Shown here: piece by piece, positions 1 to 13,093 of the stretch
Position numbering within the stretch: the stretch's first letter is position 1
Layout of the letters: every line of letters starts with the position of its first letter
NCBI RefSeq assembly: GCF_020921035.1
Contig: NC_063151.1
Location: 2,046,001 to 2,110,000, forward strand
Direction: 5' to 3'
Source of the DNA: Rhodamnia argentea
Taxonomy: Eukaryota; Streptophyta; Magnoliopsida; Myrtales; Myrtaceae
Length of the DNA stretch: 64,000 nt
The notes under the pieces: generated by a model
What the model saw: only the letters and a program-made list of their open reading frames with translations
Database searches by the model: none
What the model was told of the DNA's origin: nothing
Made by a program: the position numbers and the translations under genes

Positions 1-370
1 ATTTAAGGTTAGTGGGTCTTCTTAGCGCTGGGAATCAAGATAAATGGAGGTTCCAATCCAGATGCAAGAGATGAAAGAGGCACATATTCATGAATCTACC
101 CTTAAGTGCATCAAGAGATTTGCGCACCTTGAAAAGACAGACATGAGAGCTTTTCTAAACGAAATAAAATATTAGAGTGCTAATACCAAAAGCTCGATAA
201 TGGCCTATTAAAATAGCGTTGGCCTTATTGATAATGCAGCATTAGTCCATAAATAACCAAATAAATATATGTATATTTGTTTGCATTAGACCATAATTTT
301 TTTTTTTGGTCGGCACATCGGACAATGGTTTTTTTTTTTTTTGTCATACTCATACATTGTTCACCATAGT

Positions 371-586
371 TTAATGGTGAATGATTGTAGCGACAGTGAA
401 GGCGTCGGCGAAGCTCGGGATCGTCCAGCCGCCGTCGTTGACTGAAATATGAAAATGGGCCACACGATCGACGAGCACGTGGGATAATGCCGCGAATACG
501 TCCCCGACTCCCGACAGGATCGCGTGGTGCGCAAGCGCCCCTCCCCATCTCGGGCTAATAATCCTCCAAACGTAAATGGAATCCTT
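371..586 (-). pseudogene. GC-rich open frame, probable gene relic
   Basis: On the minus strand an open frame of 71 codons runs from just after an in-frame TAG (587-589) to a TAA at 371-373. It lies in a GC-rich island (about 370-570) inside AT-rich DNA and most codons end in G or C, as in a real coding exon. The frame has no good start near its upstream end, and I do not recognise the product; it contains the stretches VGDVFAALSHVLVDRVAHF and HISVNDGGWTIPSF. Another minus-strand frame in the same place encodes an arginine-rich product and looks like a shadow. It could be the last exon of an unknown gene or a decayed fragment carried with the repeats. Coding nature is inference from composition. 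Confidence 0.35.
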
Positions 587-841
587 CTAGAAGATCTCGC
601 GCGATCGGTGCATTGTTCACGCGCTAAGCTTTAATTCCTTCTTGGTTGGTGACGAGCTGTAATTAACAAGAAATGCCATGTTAATTACTGCTAAAACCGG
701 TTTGCAGAATAGTGTCACAGCTCGAGTGAGATACTTAGGTAACGCCGTGTCGGCCGTCGGATTAAAGGAAAAATATGAACGTAAATAATATTTCCTCCTC
801 TATATATTCTCAATTTTTACCTCGTGGTAATTGAGCATTTA

Positions 842-1109
842 GGAGTGTGCATAACAATATTTCTAGAACAGAAAGATGATTAGTAACACAATTTCTGAAG
901 TAGAAGTCCGTTTAGTCATACAACTTCATTTTTCTACTTTTAGAGTATTTTTTTTATTTGAAAAATAGTTTTGAAGTTACTTGAAGAAGTACAAAAAAAA
1001 AAAAAAGATCTTAAGAAGTACAAAAAATTTACTTCTCTTCAAAAGTAGAAAAAAGTTAATTTATGATCGAAAGTTGATTTCTAGAACAAATGTGTTGCCA
1101 TGCACTCCC
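842..1109. mobile_element. Tourist-like (PIF/Harbinger-type) MITE
   Basis: The left end GGAGTGTGCATAACAATATT is matched in inverted orientation by the right end (...AATGTGTTGCCATGCACTCC). The element is flanked by the trinucleotide TTA on both sides (839-841 and 1110-1112), the target duplication typical of PIF/Harbinger MITEs. The interior is AT-rich with no coding frame. A related element with similar ends lies at 41769-42142. The repeats are imperfect, so it is an old copy. Confidence 0.55.
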
Positions 1110-2164
1110 TTAAATGCTTATTTCATTCGATTTTTTTCCCTCTCCCCATTGGGTTTTCGCATCGCTCTATTTTTTTCCCACTCCAAACCCGTCTTAATAA
1201 CACGCGATTTGCTATATTTCGCGCTATCATGCTCTCCGCGCAACGGAAAGACGTGAGATCTCCCTTTTTATGCTCGAGATTAGGTCATATGAAAAAAAAA
1301 AGATTGGGATTAAACACTCTGTCTACTTGATTCATCTCATCGGTTCTTCGGTCTGTTGTGTCGAGAGCGACCATTCGTTTTGCATTTGTCCAGTGCGCGT
1401 TCACAAGTCCAAGGACATTTAACCAAGGTACGAAGTAGCGACCCACAGTGCAGCTTCCTTTGAACTTTATCTTATCAGTTTTGCATAAAGTCCAGGTGAA
1501 TTGACTAGACAAGTGGGGCAAAAAGGAAAAAAAAATGGTGGTTCCTCTCACCATTTAGGTCATCCAACTTTCTAGACGTGTAGAAATCAAGGGGAAGGGA
1601 CCCTTTTCCCCGTCAAAGAATCAAAGTGGAGAACGGGGGCGGACCTTTTTTGTTTTTTTTTGGTCCCTTCTTAAATTTCTGGCCACTAGGGCTGGCCATT
1701 TGTATTGACTAGTTGTAATCGGATTTTTGTAATCGTGCGAGATCGTGACCCTGAAAAACAACCTGTGTAAAAACTCACGCGTGTTGAATTCGCTCTGCTT
1801 TCGAGTTCGCCAGATAATCGTATTGAAACGGATTGTGTATATAGGCTAATGTGAGATCTGACGTGGCTGACGATACCGACATGTCACAATAGACTCATCG
1901 ACAGGGCGAGAAGGTGTCATTTCTAGCGAACAGAGCGATGTTGTTATTGAGTTTTCTAAGTGCAAAGCTCATCTGCTTTGGCATGAAAAGAAGATAGAAA
2001 AAATGAGCAGCCCCAAATTGACAGAGTTACATTCCTTGAACCAAGTTCCTTTTGGCCCAAACAAAAAAATAAGTGTTCCTACTCGACGATTTCAAGCAAC
2101 TTCGTGGGTTTGCATAGATGAAAAACTTAACAATGGGTATTTTGAGCTCTCGAGTGTAATTCGT

Positions 2165-2335
2165 GTATTTTTTTTGCGCTTGGCCCGATAAATTCAATTG
2201 ATAGAGATACAAAAAATTTAGGATTGAATTGGCATAAATACAAAAGATTTAGGACTAAATTGGCATCAATAGAAGATTTGGGACTGAATTGCACCCATGC
2301 AATAGGTTTAGGACTTTTTTGACACTTTTCCACAA
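2165..2335. repeat. Fold-back family fragment (right half only)
   Basis: Contains several reiterations of the unit 'gatttaggactaaattggcat', ending with 'aataggtttaggacttttttgaca'. This is the right arm of the fold-back family seen complete near 7351 and 13094. The left arm and core are missing. Confidence 0.45.
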
Positions 2336-2383
2336 GTAATCAAGTTGACACTCTGCATTTAGTCAAACATGTTGCACGGGTTA

Positions 2384-4183
2384 TGTTATGATGCACGCGT
2401 GAGTTGTCTTAGAAAAGTCTCATGTTGCGTAATTGATATAATATGGAGCAGTTAATATATCCAAGTTGGTCTATACCTTATTGGCTTAAACTTTTGAGTG
2501 AAGGTGGGTCTAACTGGATATATTGACAGGTCGAACTCGAGCTCCCTCTTGGCAATCTCTCCACGTGCGGGTATCGGGTTTTCGCTGCGCACTCCCAACA
2601 AATGGTATAACAAATTATATCAGATCCGATGATTGATTGGTGGCCCACTCTCAATCTGTTACGGTGTTTCGTAAATATCTCAAGAAAGAAATCTTATAAT
2701 TGACACTTGTTTCGGGTGAAAACTGCTATCATAGTTGGTCTATCGAGAAGTAACCATAGACATTGTTCGGTGTAACGCAAGTCCGGCGAGAAAGAGACTA
2801 TGGACGGTTGGTTTGGTGACACGAGATAGAGACAATGGGTGATGCAATCCCAAGTTAGCAGTTGACGTTGATTAATTGCGGTGCATAGTTGCATGTGTAT
2901 TGCAATGACTTGGAGATTCATGTTGAAATAAGTAAATGCAGAAAGATACTTGGATTAAGAGAAAACAAACCTAACACTAGAAATCACACATGAGGAGGAG
3001 ATTGTTAGGATGCATGTGTGAGTTGTGTTAAAGAAGTCTCACATTGAAGAATTGATGTGGAGTAGAGCAGTTAATATATCCAAGTTGGCCCATTACTCAT
3101 TGGCTTAAGCTTTTAAGTGAATGTGGGTCTTGTTGTTATAGCTAGACCTAACATCTAGAGGAGTTGAATAGGTGTTTATAATCAAACTCTAAAAATTAAT
3201 GCGGAAATAAAATAATCAAGTTTGATAGGAGCAAAAGTAATTAGCAGAACCATGCAATGCTTCTACGAAACAATTGATAGAGGCAACTAAATAGTAGAAG
3301 AACATGCAAGAAAATTATAGTGGTTCGGCTTTTGGTAAGCCTACGTCCACTTTCCCATACTAACGGCCTAGATAGATATGTATTCGCCACAAGTACTTTC
3401 GCATAAGCGAGTATTGCCTCTACCAAGTAACGCAAAAGCGAATATTGCCTCTACCAAGTAAAACTCTCTTGAAATAAGGATGATGAACTTATGATCTCTC
3501 TCGCTGGTCTTCAAACATTGTGCTCTCTATACTTTTCGTCCTCCAAGCTTCACGCTGGACGGAACCACTTCAAGGATCAATATCTAAAAACTAGCCATTA
3601 GTTGATTGATGAATAAAGATCACAAGCCGTTAAGGTGAGAACGATCAGAAGTTTGAGAGGATTTGTTTGCCCATACAATCAAATCCTTGAATCCTTAAAT
3701 CAAGTTTCTAAACAAGGAAATTGTCTAAGGGGTGATTGCTAATCAATCAAGACCCCTTGTATGAAAACTCACAAAAATATCTTTGAGATTGATAGTCAAT
3801 CAATTTAATTTAAGAATGCAATCTTAACCAGATAATAGACCGTTAGTGAGGAAAATTGATCATGTTCAGTAAATAAGAGTAAGATTAAACTAAACAGTGA
3901 AGATTAATCTGAAGATTTAAATATATCTCCCATAGAATCTCGTGCGAGTCCGCTTCTGCTATAAATCCTGCTTCTATCAAAATAAAAACATTAGGCTCAT
4001 TAAGCATAGAAGGCGTATGGATATATTCCTAATAAATCCTCATTGTATAGATCAAAGTCTTTTCAATAGACTAAGTTTTATTTCCTTCAAAATCAGTTAT
4101 ATTTTTTACGCGCTCGGACTTAGGCTCCCTCTTAACGATTTTCCCGGATAAAGGTATCGGACTTCTGCCGCGCGCTTCCAACA
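2384..4183 (+). mobile_element. TRIM-like LTR retroelement, with a nested insertion
   Basis: A 217-bp repeat begins TGTTATGATGCACG at 2384 and ends ...CCCAACA at 2600. It is followed at once by AATGGTAT (2601-2608), which matches the start of the usual plant initiator-methionine tRNA primer-binding site. About 400 bp later a purine tract (GAGGAGGAGA, 2992-3001) sits directly before a second copy that starts TGTTAGGATGCATG at 3003. That second copy is interrupted from about 3138 to 4105 and resumes to end ...TTCCAACA at 4183. Short LTRs, a primer site, a purine tract and no coding capacity are the marks of a TRIM. AATGGTAT also follows the second repeat, so a tandem or rearranged arrangement is possible. 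Confidence 0.55.
3138..4105. repeat. Insertion inside the second TRIM LTR
   Basis: The sequence between the two halves of the second LTR is absent from the first LTR (2384-2600), so it is an insertion of roughly 970 bp. It begins near 'aacatctagaggagttgaataggtg' and includes a segment around 3318-3350 reading '..tggttcggcttttggtaag' and 'cctacgtccact', plus a short internal duplication around 3400-3460 (two copies of 'attgcctctaccaagtaa'). No reading frame is supported. I cannot name the element, and its exact ends are uncertain by tens of bases. Confidence 0.4.
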
Positions 4184-5707
4184 AATGGTATGACTAGTCC
4201 CATCAAGTAGGCTCGACAGGGTTATGGCACCAAAAGTACAAGGGATAGTGACATAAATGGCCTCCGAACTTCAACCCAATGTGCGATGTCATCCATGAAC
4301 TTTTAATTTGTTTAATTGGTCCTCTGATTTTTTGGTACATGTTCAAATAAAAACAGAATTTCACACAAAAAAAAATTTATGAGAAAAAACAAGTTGCCAA
4401 GAGCTCAACGCCACATGATCAAGCATCCTAAAACACGCATCACACTGTTTTTGGGGAAATTTTTCAGCAAATAAGATTGAAAATCAAATCTCAAGTCATA
4501 ATGCACTCAAGGGGGGCCCCTGGAAATGGAATTAAGCTTATTCCCACTTTGTTAAATAATAAATCGTGATCGGTTCGCAAAAGTTTCGATTTTTTTGGGG
4601 GGTCCATGAAGGACAGATCAAGCCGATCGAAGAAGTTGTAACTTGGAAGAGTGATGAGACGAGAAAAGGAACGAGGCGCAGCTTATGAGATTTGATTGAT
4701 GGGCTTAATCTCCGTCAGCAGATACGTTGTATGAGTATGAATACATGGTCAGCACAGCAACTCTATAATGAGAAAACGCCAACCGACCAAATCCTAAGGA
4801 TGAGGAAGTAGGATCCGCATCAAAACCCTAGAAAACTGAGGAATCGGTTGGCTGCACGGACAAATGACTTTTGTCCCCAGTTTTCCAAGACCAAGAGCAC
4901 TGCTCCCCAGATCTACTACAGTTGTAAGCCAGGAGTGAATCCGGTTTGGCGCCGCATCAGCCATTTCAATGTGCTTGCGCATCGCACAGCAGTTTGATTG
5001 GGAGTAATGTCTTAGCCCGCTTGATGCGGATGTCATTAGTAATACGTTTATGGATCGATTGGATCAACACAAATCTAATCGGAAGGCGAAACGCAGTTGC
5101 GGCTAGAACTAGCGGATCAAGTCGACGACGTCGGATTGAGCTCAAATTCGGTAGGCTGAAGCGAAATGGCGTCCTGATCAATACTCACGGCCTTTGGCCG
5201 TGACTAACGATGAATTTTGACTGTTCGAGAATGTCTAGATGGGTTTTCCTATTTTTTTTAGTATTTTTCGGGCTTAATTTTATTTCAGTGGCACTTTTGT
5301 AATTTTCCGTTTTTTGATATTTTGATTCCTAATTGGACTAGGGTTAGGATAACGCCCTATAAAAGGTGTTTATCACGTTTTTTGAAGGACATCATCAATA
5401 ATATTCATAGAATTTTCGAGATTTCTCTCCTTTAGCAAGGGTTTTCTTGCGTTATTCATTTGAATTTGCGTCACCGCTTAAGATTAGATGTGTCTATGGG
5501 TACCGTGAACTTCCGCTGAGATATGTACTTTGCTATTTCTGTCGAATTACATTGATTCGTCCGTGATACACATCCGGTTGAATTCAATTTTAACGTGCTT
5601 AAGTACGTAACATGACTCGGTGGACCGTGTGCGTGATGTTTAAATAGGTTTTGCGATAAATTATCTTATATCGAGCGTAGATCTAAAATGTATTTCGTAT
5701 GGATTGC

Positions 5708-6050
5708 AATTAGGGGTGAGCATTGTCCCGAGTTGAGTTGGGAATCGGACCGAACCGGCCGATTCTGGTTGGTTATGCGTGGGAGTTTGTCTAGTTCTCG
5801 ATTCCAGGCCGAGACTGAATTGGACCGGACCACCGAAACCGGCCCTGAATATTCTTTCTATTGTATTTTATTCGGCTAACCTTCAATTCAATGTAAGTTT
5901 CCTCGTAGAAATAATTGTTTTATTCTTCTACGTAATCATCTTTAGATTTTCCTTGTAAAATAGTTATTTCCTTGCGAGGAATAGAACAAACCGACATAAA
6001 AAAAAGTAAAACACGCTGGTTATAGGGCCAAGTGGGTTGGCTGCCCGGTC
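5708..6050. repeat. Dispersed 'accgaaccgg' repeat (hAT-like MITE relic?)
   Basis: Starts 'attaggggtgagcattg' and carries several 'ggaccgaaccggcc' type motifs, then an imperfect hairpin around 5895-5985 ('cctcgtagaaataattg' against 'aatagttatttccttgcgagg'). Similar motif-rich stretches occur near 21549-21710, 25605-25800, 59730-59830 and 61440-61905. The copy near 25800 ends with the inverse of the starting motif (gcactgccctaattt). It is a known type of plant dispersed repeat; class assignment is inference. Confidence 0.35.
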
Positions 6051-7350
6051 CTATTCCATGATGGAAATATTCTGAAACCGTTTACTCCTAATTTAGAACG
6101 CATGCATGATATGAATTGCGACTCCCCTAGAGTGAGACACGACTGTCTATTGTAATAACCTTCGAATACCCCTACAAATACAATGTGCAGGCCACTGAAG
6201 AAAATTGTCGGTAATTCTCATTCATTGATTGTGAAATTTCCTCTTTGAATTTCATCATGTGTTATGATATTCTGCATAAAAAAATAAAATCAAGACAAAA
6301 TGCATATGATCGTGACGAATCAATAAAATCAATACTAACCGATTCAATATCCACGAGAAAAACCATATCAAGCAAAGCGAAGTGCCACGTGGCAAGCACG
6401 GGAACCAACACACTCTCGAGTTCGACTTTAATCATGCGTATAATAGAAAGGGGCTACATTTTATAAGTCTGATTAAATACATAGAATCTAGAAATATGCT
6501 TATGTGACAATTTTTTTATCTACTGTGAGATCGAAAGCATGTTGTGAGCCACAAAAAATGAATATCTAATAATTAAAAATTGTGAGGTCTACTTTTTCAA
6601 GAATTTGTAGCTCACAACATGTTATTCCCACATTTACCAAAAAATCATTATGCTAGCAAAGTCCTAGAATCTATGCCGATACCACGAGGAGAGCCTTTTG
6701 TCTTTTGAAATTGAAAGTTGTTAGGAGAGTGATAAATCTATGTGCTGCACATTGGATCAAACTACGAACTTGGCCCTTCTAGAATGCCAAAATAATTAAA
6801 CCTACTTCGATAATTAATCAACTCGATGGCCCTATGAGCCGACAATTGCTAATGGACTTGGGAAAGATATGCATTGTCGGAAAAGCCAAATATAATATCG
6901 TGCGAGGTTTCATTTTCACTGGAATTAAGACCAACCACCTTTGACCAAGCATCATCTCTTGATTGCGATGCCCTCCCAGTTCTTTCGTTTTTTTTGTTTT
7001 TGTCTTTTTCCTACTTCTGTTGATTCATGCATTGACCAAGACATAAAAGCAATCGAACATCATAATTTGGTTCATGTTACACTCAAAATGGTATTGAAGA
7101 CTAATTTTTCCTCATCAGATTAAGCCACGCCTCCTCAGTTCAATCGTATGTCGGGACTGGGAAATTCACAAAACGATCGCTTCCGCTAAATTGATCGTAA
7201 ATGATTGTCTCGGGTGAGAATTAAATAATAAATCTCACGTCTTGTAATTGAGGCGCAGTATATTGATTTTAGTACTCAACCTGCCTCTTGGAGTTCCTTG
7301 ATATGTAAATACGTTTAACGAGAAAGTTCTCCTTCATGGTTAAATTTTGG

Positions 7351-7765
7351 AAAAAAAAATTACCAAAAAAGTCTTAAACCTATTGCAATTGTGCATATTC
7401 AGTCCTAATATCTTTTTACCGATTCAGTCATAAGCTTTTTACAATTGTACCAATTAGTTTATCCGATCACTTTTGGCGGGCCGGCGCTGAAGTGGACGCC
7501 GACCAGCACCGGCCATCGCGATCGGCTAGAGGAAGAAGATGGAAGAAAAAGAAGAAGAAAGAAAATGAAAAGAGAAAATGGAAAAATAAAATAAAAAGTA
7601 TTAAAATATTATGTTGCCAGCTACATGGCCAAAATTGACCAGATCGATTGAATTGACATAATTGTAAAAGGTTTAGGATTAAATTGATAAAAAAAAAAAG
7701 GTTTAAGAATGAATTGGCTCAATTACAATAGATTTATGACTTTTTTTTTTAAATAATTGTCCATT
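7351..7765. mobile_element. Fold-back element, copy in unit A
   Basis: The left arm reads 'taccaaaaaagtcttaaacc', then 'cattcagtcataagctttt'. The right arm carries the inverse forms, including 'aggtttaggattaaattg' and 'caatagatttatgactttt'. Between the arms lies a GC-rich core (about 7475-7525) followed by a purine-rich tract of GAAGAA type. The arms could form a long hairpin. There is no coding frame, and target-site duplication is not clear. Relatives lie at 13094, 14868, 15722, 35588 and 45907. Confidence 0.55.
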
Positions 7766-10700
7766 AGATTTTGGGTTCATGAAATATACTTCTTATTTGA
7801 TAGATTAGATAGATTGAACTTATAATGGTGGATTAGATAGCTAGAAGTTAATAATTACAACTGCCACTAATTTAAGCAGAGAGATTCGTCTTCTGCCCTG
7901 ATTGGCGGAATAGTTTGTCATTGTCGGGCTGACTAACCGACCCTATTTATGCTTATCATGTTCACATGGCGATGCTAATTTTCAAACCATGACCAAGTTA
8001 AGAAATACCTTGTTTACAACTAAAATCAATTCACCACATCCTCAGACAAACGAGTCTATCTAAAATGTTATATACTCATTGCATGATTATTCATTGGCCA
8101 AATTCTGAGAAAAAAAAAAGTACAACCTTGTACTACCACGACCAACGTAAAACGAACTTTCAAATATCCACAAAAAAAAAAAAACACAACCGAAGTTCAC
8201 CCGATATTTCAAATTTGGAATGTAATACCATTCTTTATCATTGCCTTAAACTTAACATGATATTTCAAATTTACACAAAAAAAAAAAAAAAGCAACCTAC
8301 TACAGTTGTGACAAAAATTGGATTCTTTAGTAATTCGTCAATTCTCGTTGTTATCTCGCCACGTGTCAATTACCCGAATCTCACCCCGTCGACAATTTGT
8401 AACGGGTAGTACCATATATCCTAAACCCTAAATATGGTTCATTTTGGTCTGAAAATCATCTTCATGGTGTCTCTTTAACTCAACACCAAAATCACATTAT
8501 TTTCTCGAAACGAATCAAAGTGGTAAAAAGTTCATTTTTCTTTGTTTTTTACGTAGTAGGGTCTACGATAAAATGGTGCCTTTTCTTCTAAATTTCGCCT
8601 TGTTGATCCGATCGTCTGTGTATTTCTTCAACGGCCAAAAATTAGCAAAACTTAAATTTTCTGTTTAGGGTTGATTTCACTCACTGGGGGTTCCCTCATT
8701 CCCTTTTCTACAAACTTCTAACGCCATAAAGCTCTAAAATTGCGGCTTTGTTATGAAAATGGGTTGCTGAATCTCTTTAATGGAAATGATTTTCCTCCTG
8801 AAATTAACAAAATTGAACCTGAAGACAAAAACCAAAAACCCCACATGTTTCGTGCGACTGATCTCTTTCCTTAGTGGTGGGGCGCAATCCGACCGCACGT
8901 TGTAAGGATAAGCACGCAGTACCAAGGAATCATTCGCTTTACACAAATGCTCTCCATTGTCTTTTTGAACACACCACCGAGCCAAAAAGGAGAGTGAGAG
9001 AAAATTGGCTTTTTAAAGAGACTTTTTAAAGAGACCACAAAAAAGATTTAAAAAAGAGGACATAATGTTGGTCCTCCTCGGGTCACAGATCCATCATTGA
9101 CCCGGTCTTCTTATGCATGATTTTGCTTGTCTCTTCCTACCGTGCTGGCCCTCCCGGGTCCTTACCCTTTGACCATCCCTTTCATCAACTTTCATTTCTA
9201 CTTGACCGACGAGTTATTATAGATGTAGCATTTCGCTGAGATTTATCCTCCATCGATTATGCAAGAAGCTGATAATTAATTTATAAGTGGCTTTGAGCTA
9301 ACTTTCGAGGCAAAGTAGACTTAAGATTACCCAATATTGATGGTAGAACTTAGGTTACAGATAATCTGGATCTAACAACCACTCAGAGAGGGTCATTGCT
9401 AAATTTACATAGTTCAGTTGGTGATGACAAGAAGAGCATATTACACAAACATTATATATCCTATCAATCTCTTTAAGGAACCGAGAAAATCTTTCTACAT
9501 GTGACAGTATAATGGTGCAATTTCAACAGCAAGTAAGGTCCCACCTCTGATCTTATGTCTAGCATTTTACTTTTATCTTGTCATGCTAGCATGACCCTTC
9601 ATGAGAATGCCACACTTCATGAGAATGCAGCACTATTGATTATTACTTGCAAAAAATGGGAAGAAAACCAACAAAATCCACCTCTTGAATATGGGAAATC
9701 CCTTTTCCGACCAAGAGAATATTATAGGAAATCCCTTTTGGGCCCTTACGTCCCCCGAAAAGTTTAGGGATGAGTACATTAACAATCATACAACATATCA
9801 TGAAAGTGCAATTAAATCCAAAATTTTTTAAAAAAATGCAAAAAAATGCAATAAAATCTTAAAACTTGTCAAGTCCGGTACAATTAAGTCTATCAACTAA
9901 CTTGTCCAGTTTGACAAACTGAAAATGTTGTAATTTCTTTTATTTGGTTCGTTATAACACGTGTCCCCTATCAAGCACCACATCGCAAAAATACGAAGAA
10001 GAAAAGACTGGGAAAAAGAAGTGATAAATAGGATAATAATTAGTGATTGATCCCATTTATGATGAACAAGAGGAGATGAATCACGAGTTTCAATACAATT
10101 AAACATAAATCGATAGAGTTGCTTACTCTCTATTTCATATGAATGCGACTCAATTTTCAGATTAACACGAGTTAAGAATATGAAATATTTAAACATAGTA
10201 TCCAAAAAATAGAAAGGGGGAACCGAATAAAATCTACTTCCCTCTTTTGTACTCAACCTGATGCATGCATGGGCCTTTCCGAGAGGATTAGAAGTGATTT
10301 AACTAGCTTTTTTTTTAACTTATATTCTTTATCAACACTTCTTCTTTTTTTGAACTTTATCAACACAAAACGATTTCTCACTCGGAAGACACAAAACATC
10401 CGAGGACAATGAAAAGCGAAAAGCAAGAATCGCTTCATAAGCTGACCACATCTCACGTTGGTAGCTGAAAGGATGATCTGTTCCCCGCAAAAAAAAAGGA
10501 AAAAAGAAGAAGCTCAAGACCTTTTAATGGCTTCCCAAGAACATCATCATCGAGCCCAAAAAAAACTTTTCCCTTCCTCCCCTTTTCTTCCTGAATAATT
10601 TTGATGGAGAATAACTAGGAAGCCTGTAAGACATGGGGGAAAAAAGAAAAAAACTAATGTCCGATAAAAGGAACGGAGGGCCGGAATCGAATTGCCATCC

Positions 10701-13093
10701 CGACCTCCGATTATAACAACCGAAATCGTCGTTCCATTTCATTCCTTCTTAGTTCTTATCTCGAGGATCATCGTCTGCATGGTCCAATGCACATTCACAA
10801 GCCTTAGGACATTTCACCGAGGTACGTGGCAGTGGCCCACGTAGTTGCTTCTTTAACTTTCATCTTTATCAGGTTGCATGAGAAAACGTCCAGGGAATTT
10901 GACTCGACAAGTAAAAGGGCGTAGTTTGTTTCTAATTTGATAAGTTAAGTACAAAGACGTTTATGAGAATAAAAATCAAGTAAAAAAGAGGTAGAAAAAT
11001 CAAAAGAAAGGGACCCATTTCTTAGTCAAAGAAATAGAGTGGAGAACTAGGCAGTACCGACACTTTTCAAGAGTCTCAGGTCATGTCCGACATTCCAACA
11101 CTCTTCAAAATGTAACCGACACATGGTCTCTCATGTAAAGAAAATTCTCAATATCAAACGAAAAAGCCCTAGTCGCAGTATAAATAGAATCCAAAAAAGT
11201 TTTCTCGGGGGTGTTGCCCCCGAACCCCCATAGAGATATGTTCGTACCGCAATACAAATTTGTTCTCTTGCTCCGAGTTGGGCTTATCGGCCAAACTCTC
11301 CGCATCACGAACTAAATCTCAATTTTTCTCCACTTTTGGGCCGCACAAAAATATGTCGGGTCGGGTGATGAACCGGACCAGGTACATAAAATTCAAGACA
11401 TATTTAACGGACTAAATAGGAAGAAAAACACTTAAAACAACTGAAACAGGATTATGCTCTTGCATCTTTTTCCTTAAGTTGGAAAGAATTAAGCTCAAAG
11501 TAGGATTATATTTGTACTTCAATGAATCCAAGTGCAAACAAAACAATGGGTTTGCATAATATAGTCAAGAAAAAACACAGATTAAGTCAAGACAAAATAT
11601 GACCGGAGACCGCATATCAACAAAAATAGGAAGGCGAGAGGAACAAGCGGAGAGGCGAAGGCGAGAGGAGCAAGCGTCAAGCAGAGTTGCATTGCGAAGG
11701 CGAGAAGCGAGCGAGAGGAGAGGAGTGAGTGTCGTGCAGAAAATGAGGAAATCGGGTTAACTAGTTCTTCAAAAAAATTTAATTTTCATATATATATTGA
11801 GCGGTCTAGTATGGTCTCATCTACCATGGGGTGGGACTGGACCGCCCGATCACCGATCCCATTTATTGGGACCGGGGACCAGATCACCCCTCTCAAGGAC
11901 AGGATCAGCCTGGTCGATCCGGTCCACTTTGCTCACTCATATATAGAGCTCATAAATATTAATTCATGTCACTTTCGAGTTGGCATTATAATTGTATTAA
12001 AACATATAAACTCTTATCATAAGTTGTGAGCTCGTATTTCGGTTTGTAACCAACCGTACACGCAAGCTAATGTGAGATTTGATATGGCCAACGATGCTGC
12101 CACGTTATAATAGACACATCAACAAGGCGAATCGTTTCTAGTGAAAACAAGCATGAATTCTAAATCAAGTACTCATCTGTTTCAACACGAAAGAGAGAGA
12201 GAGATAAAGAGATGAGCGTCCCCAGATTGAAAGAGTTAAGTTTCTCGAACCAATCTCTTTTTGGCCCCAATAAAAAAAATTACTGTTCCGTATCGACAAT
12301 TTTGAGCGACTTCATCGGTTTGCATTGAAATTAAATGGTGTGTATTTTCATCTCGCTCGCTCACGTAGACACGCGCGCTCGTGTGTATATGCCTATGTGT
12401 GTGTGAATTTACATATACGTCATTAAATTAGCAATCCCTTAAACAATTAATGCAGAACTACTTCAATGATTTCAAACTTTAGTTTCAATCAGATGCTAAT
12501 TGATCCGTACATGTGATCCTGCGATCCTTAGCAGGAGAAGTTGAAGAGGGGAAAAGATCTACAAAATCAACCTATTCTGATTCATTTTTGGCTGTCAGAT
12601 TGTCTTATTCATTGTCCTAATGAACGGCTGGCATCCTTTTTCCGGCTAATGATAATTGATCACATATAAACAGATGTCTTTATCTATGTTATGGAAGGAG
12701 GGACTCGCATCCTTAAGTAGAATTATAAGATTCTTTGTCGGAAGCACTTCACAAATCTAGTACATCCCACTGATATAACCTTACACTAATAAGGTTAAAA
12801 AAAAAAATGCCTGCTCTTTTTTACTTTTTTTTTTTTGGCAGAAAAAGAAAAGGTTGCGAAAGCACCGCAAGGTCCAATAAACAATTTCATACCAAGGGGC
12901 TCGAAGTTTCGCCCTATTGACAAAATTTCTTTCTTATTGACTTATGATATTGGTGATAACATCGTGATTGGAAATTGTTTTCCATAATCACCCTCCGTTC
13001 ATACCAAGAAATTATTCGAGATCCATTTATTTCTCGGAAATTAGCGATTCTTAAAAATTCTTTAAAGATAATTGTTTGTATCACTTAGAAGAA

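Larger units (their letters stand above)
1330..10440. repeat. Copy A of a ~9 kb tandem duplication
   Basis: Blocks of this segment recur in the same order in copy B. Matching pairs are 1383-1510 with 10777-10915, 1845-2120 with 12062-12325, 4400-4560 with 13660-13800, 4740-4895 with 13925-14085, 5560-5700 with 14530-14660, 6895-7015 with 15395-15600, 8735-9110 with 17565-18030, and 9640-9700 with 18655-18705. Offsets run from about 8.5 to 10.2 kb because insertions differ between copies. No intact gene is visible. Copy A alone carries the TRIM-like element (2384-4183) and a TATA-like tract (TATAAAAGG near 5360) that may be an LTR or promoter remnant. The blocks differ by many substitutions and indels, so the duplication is not recent. 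Confidence 0.75.
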
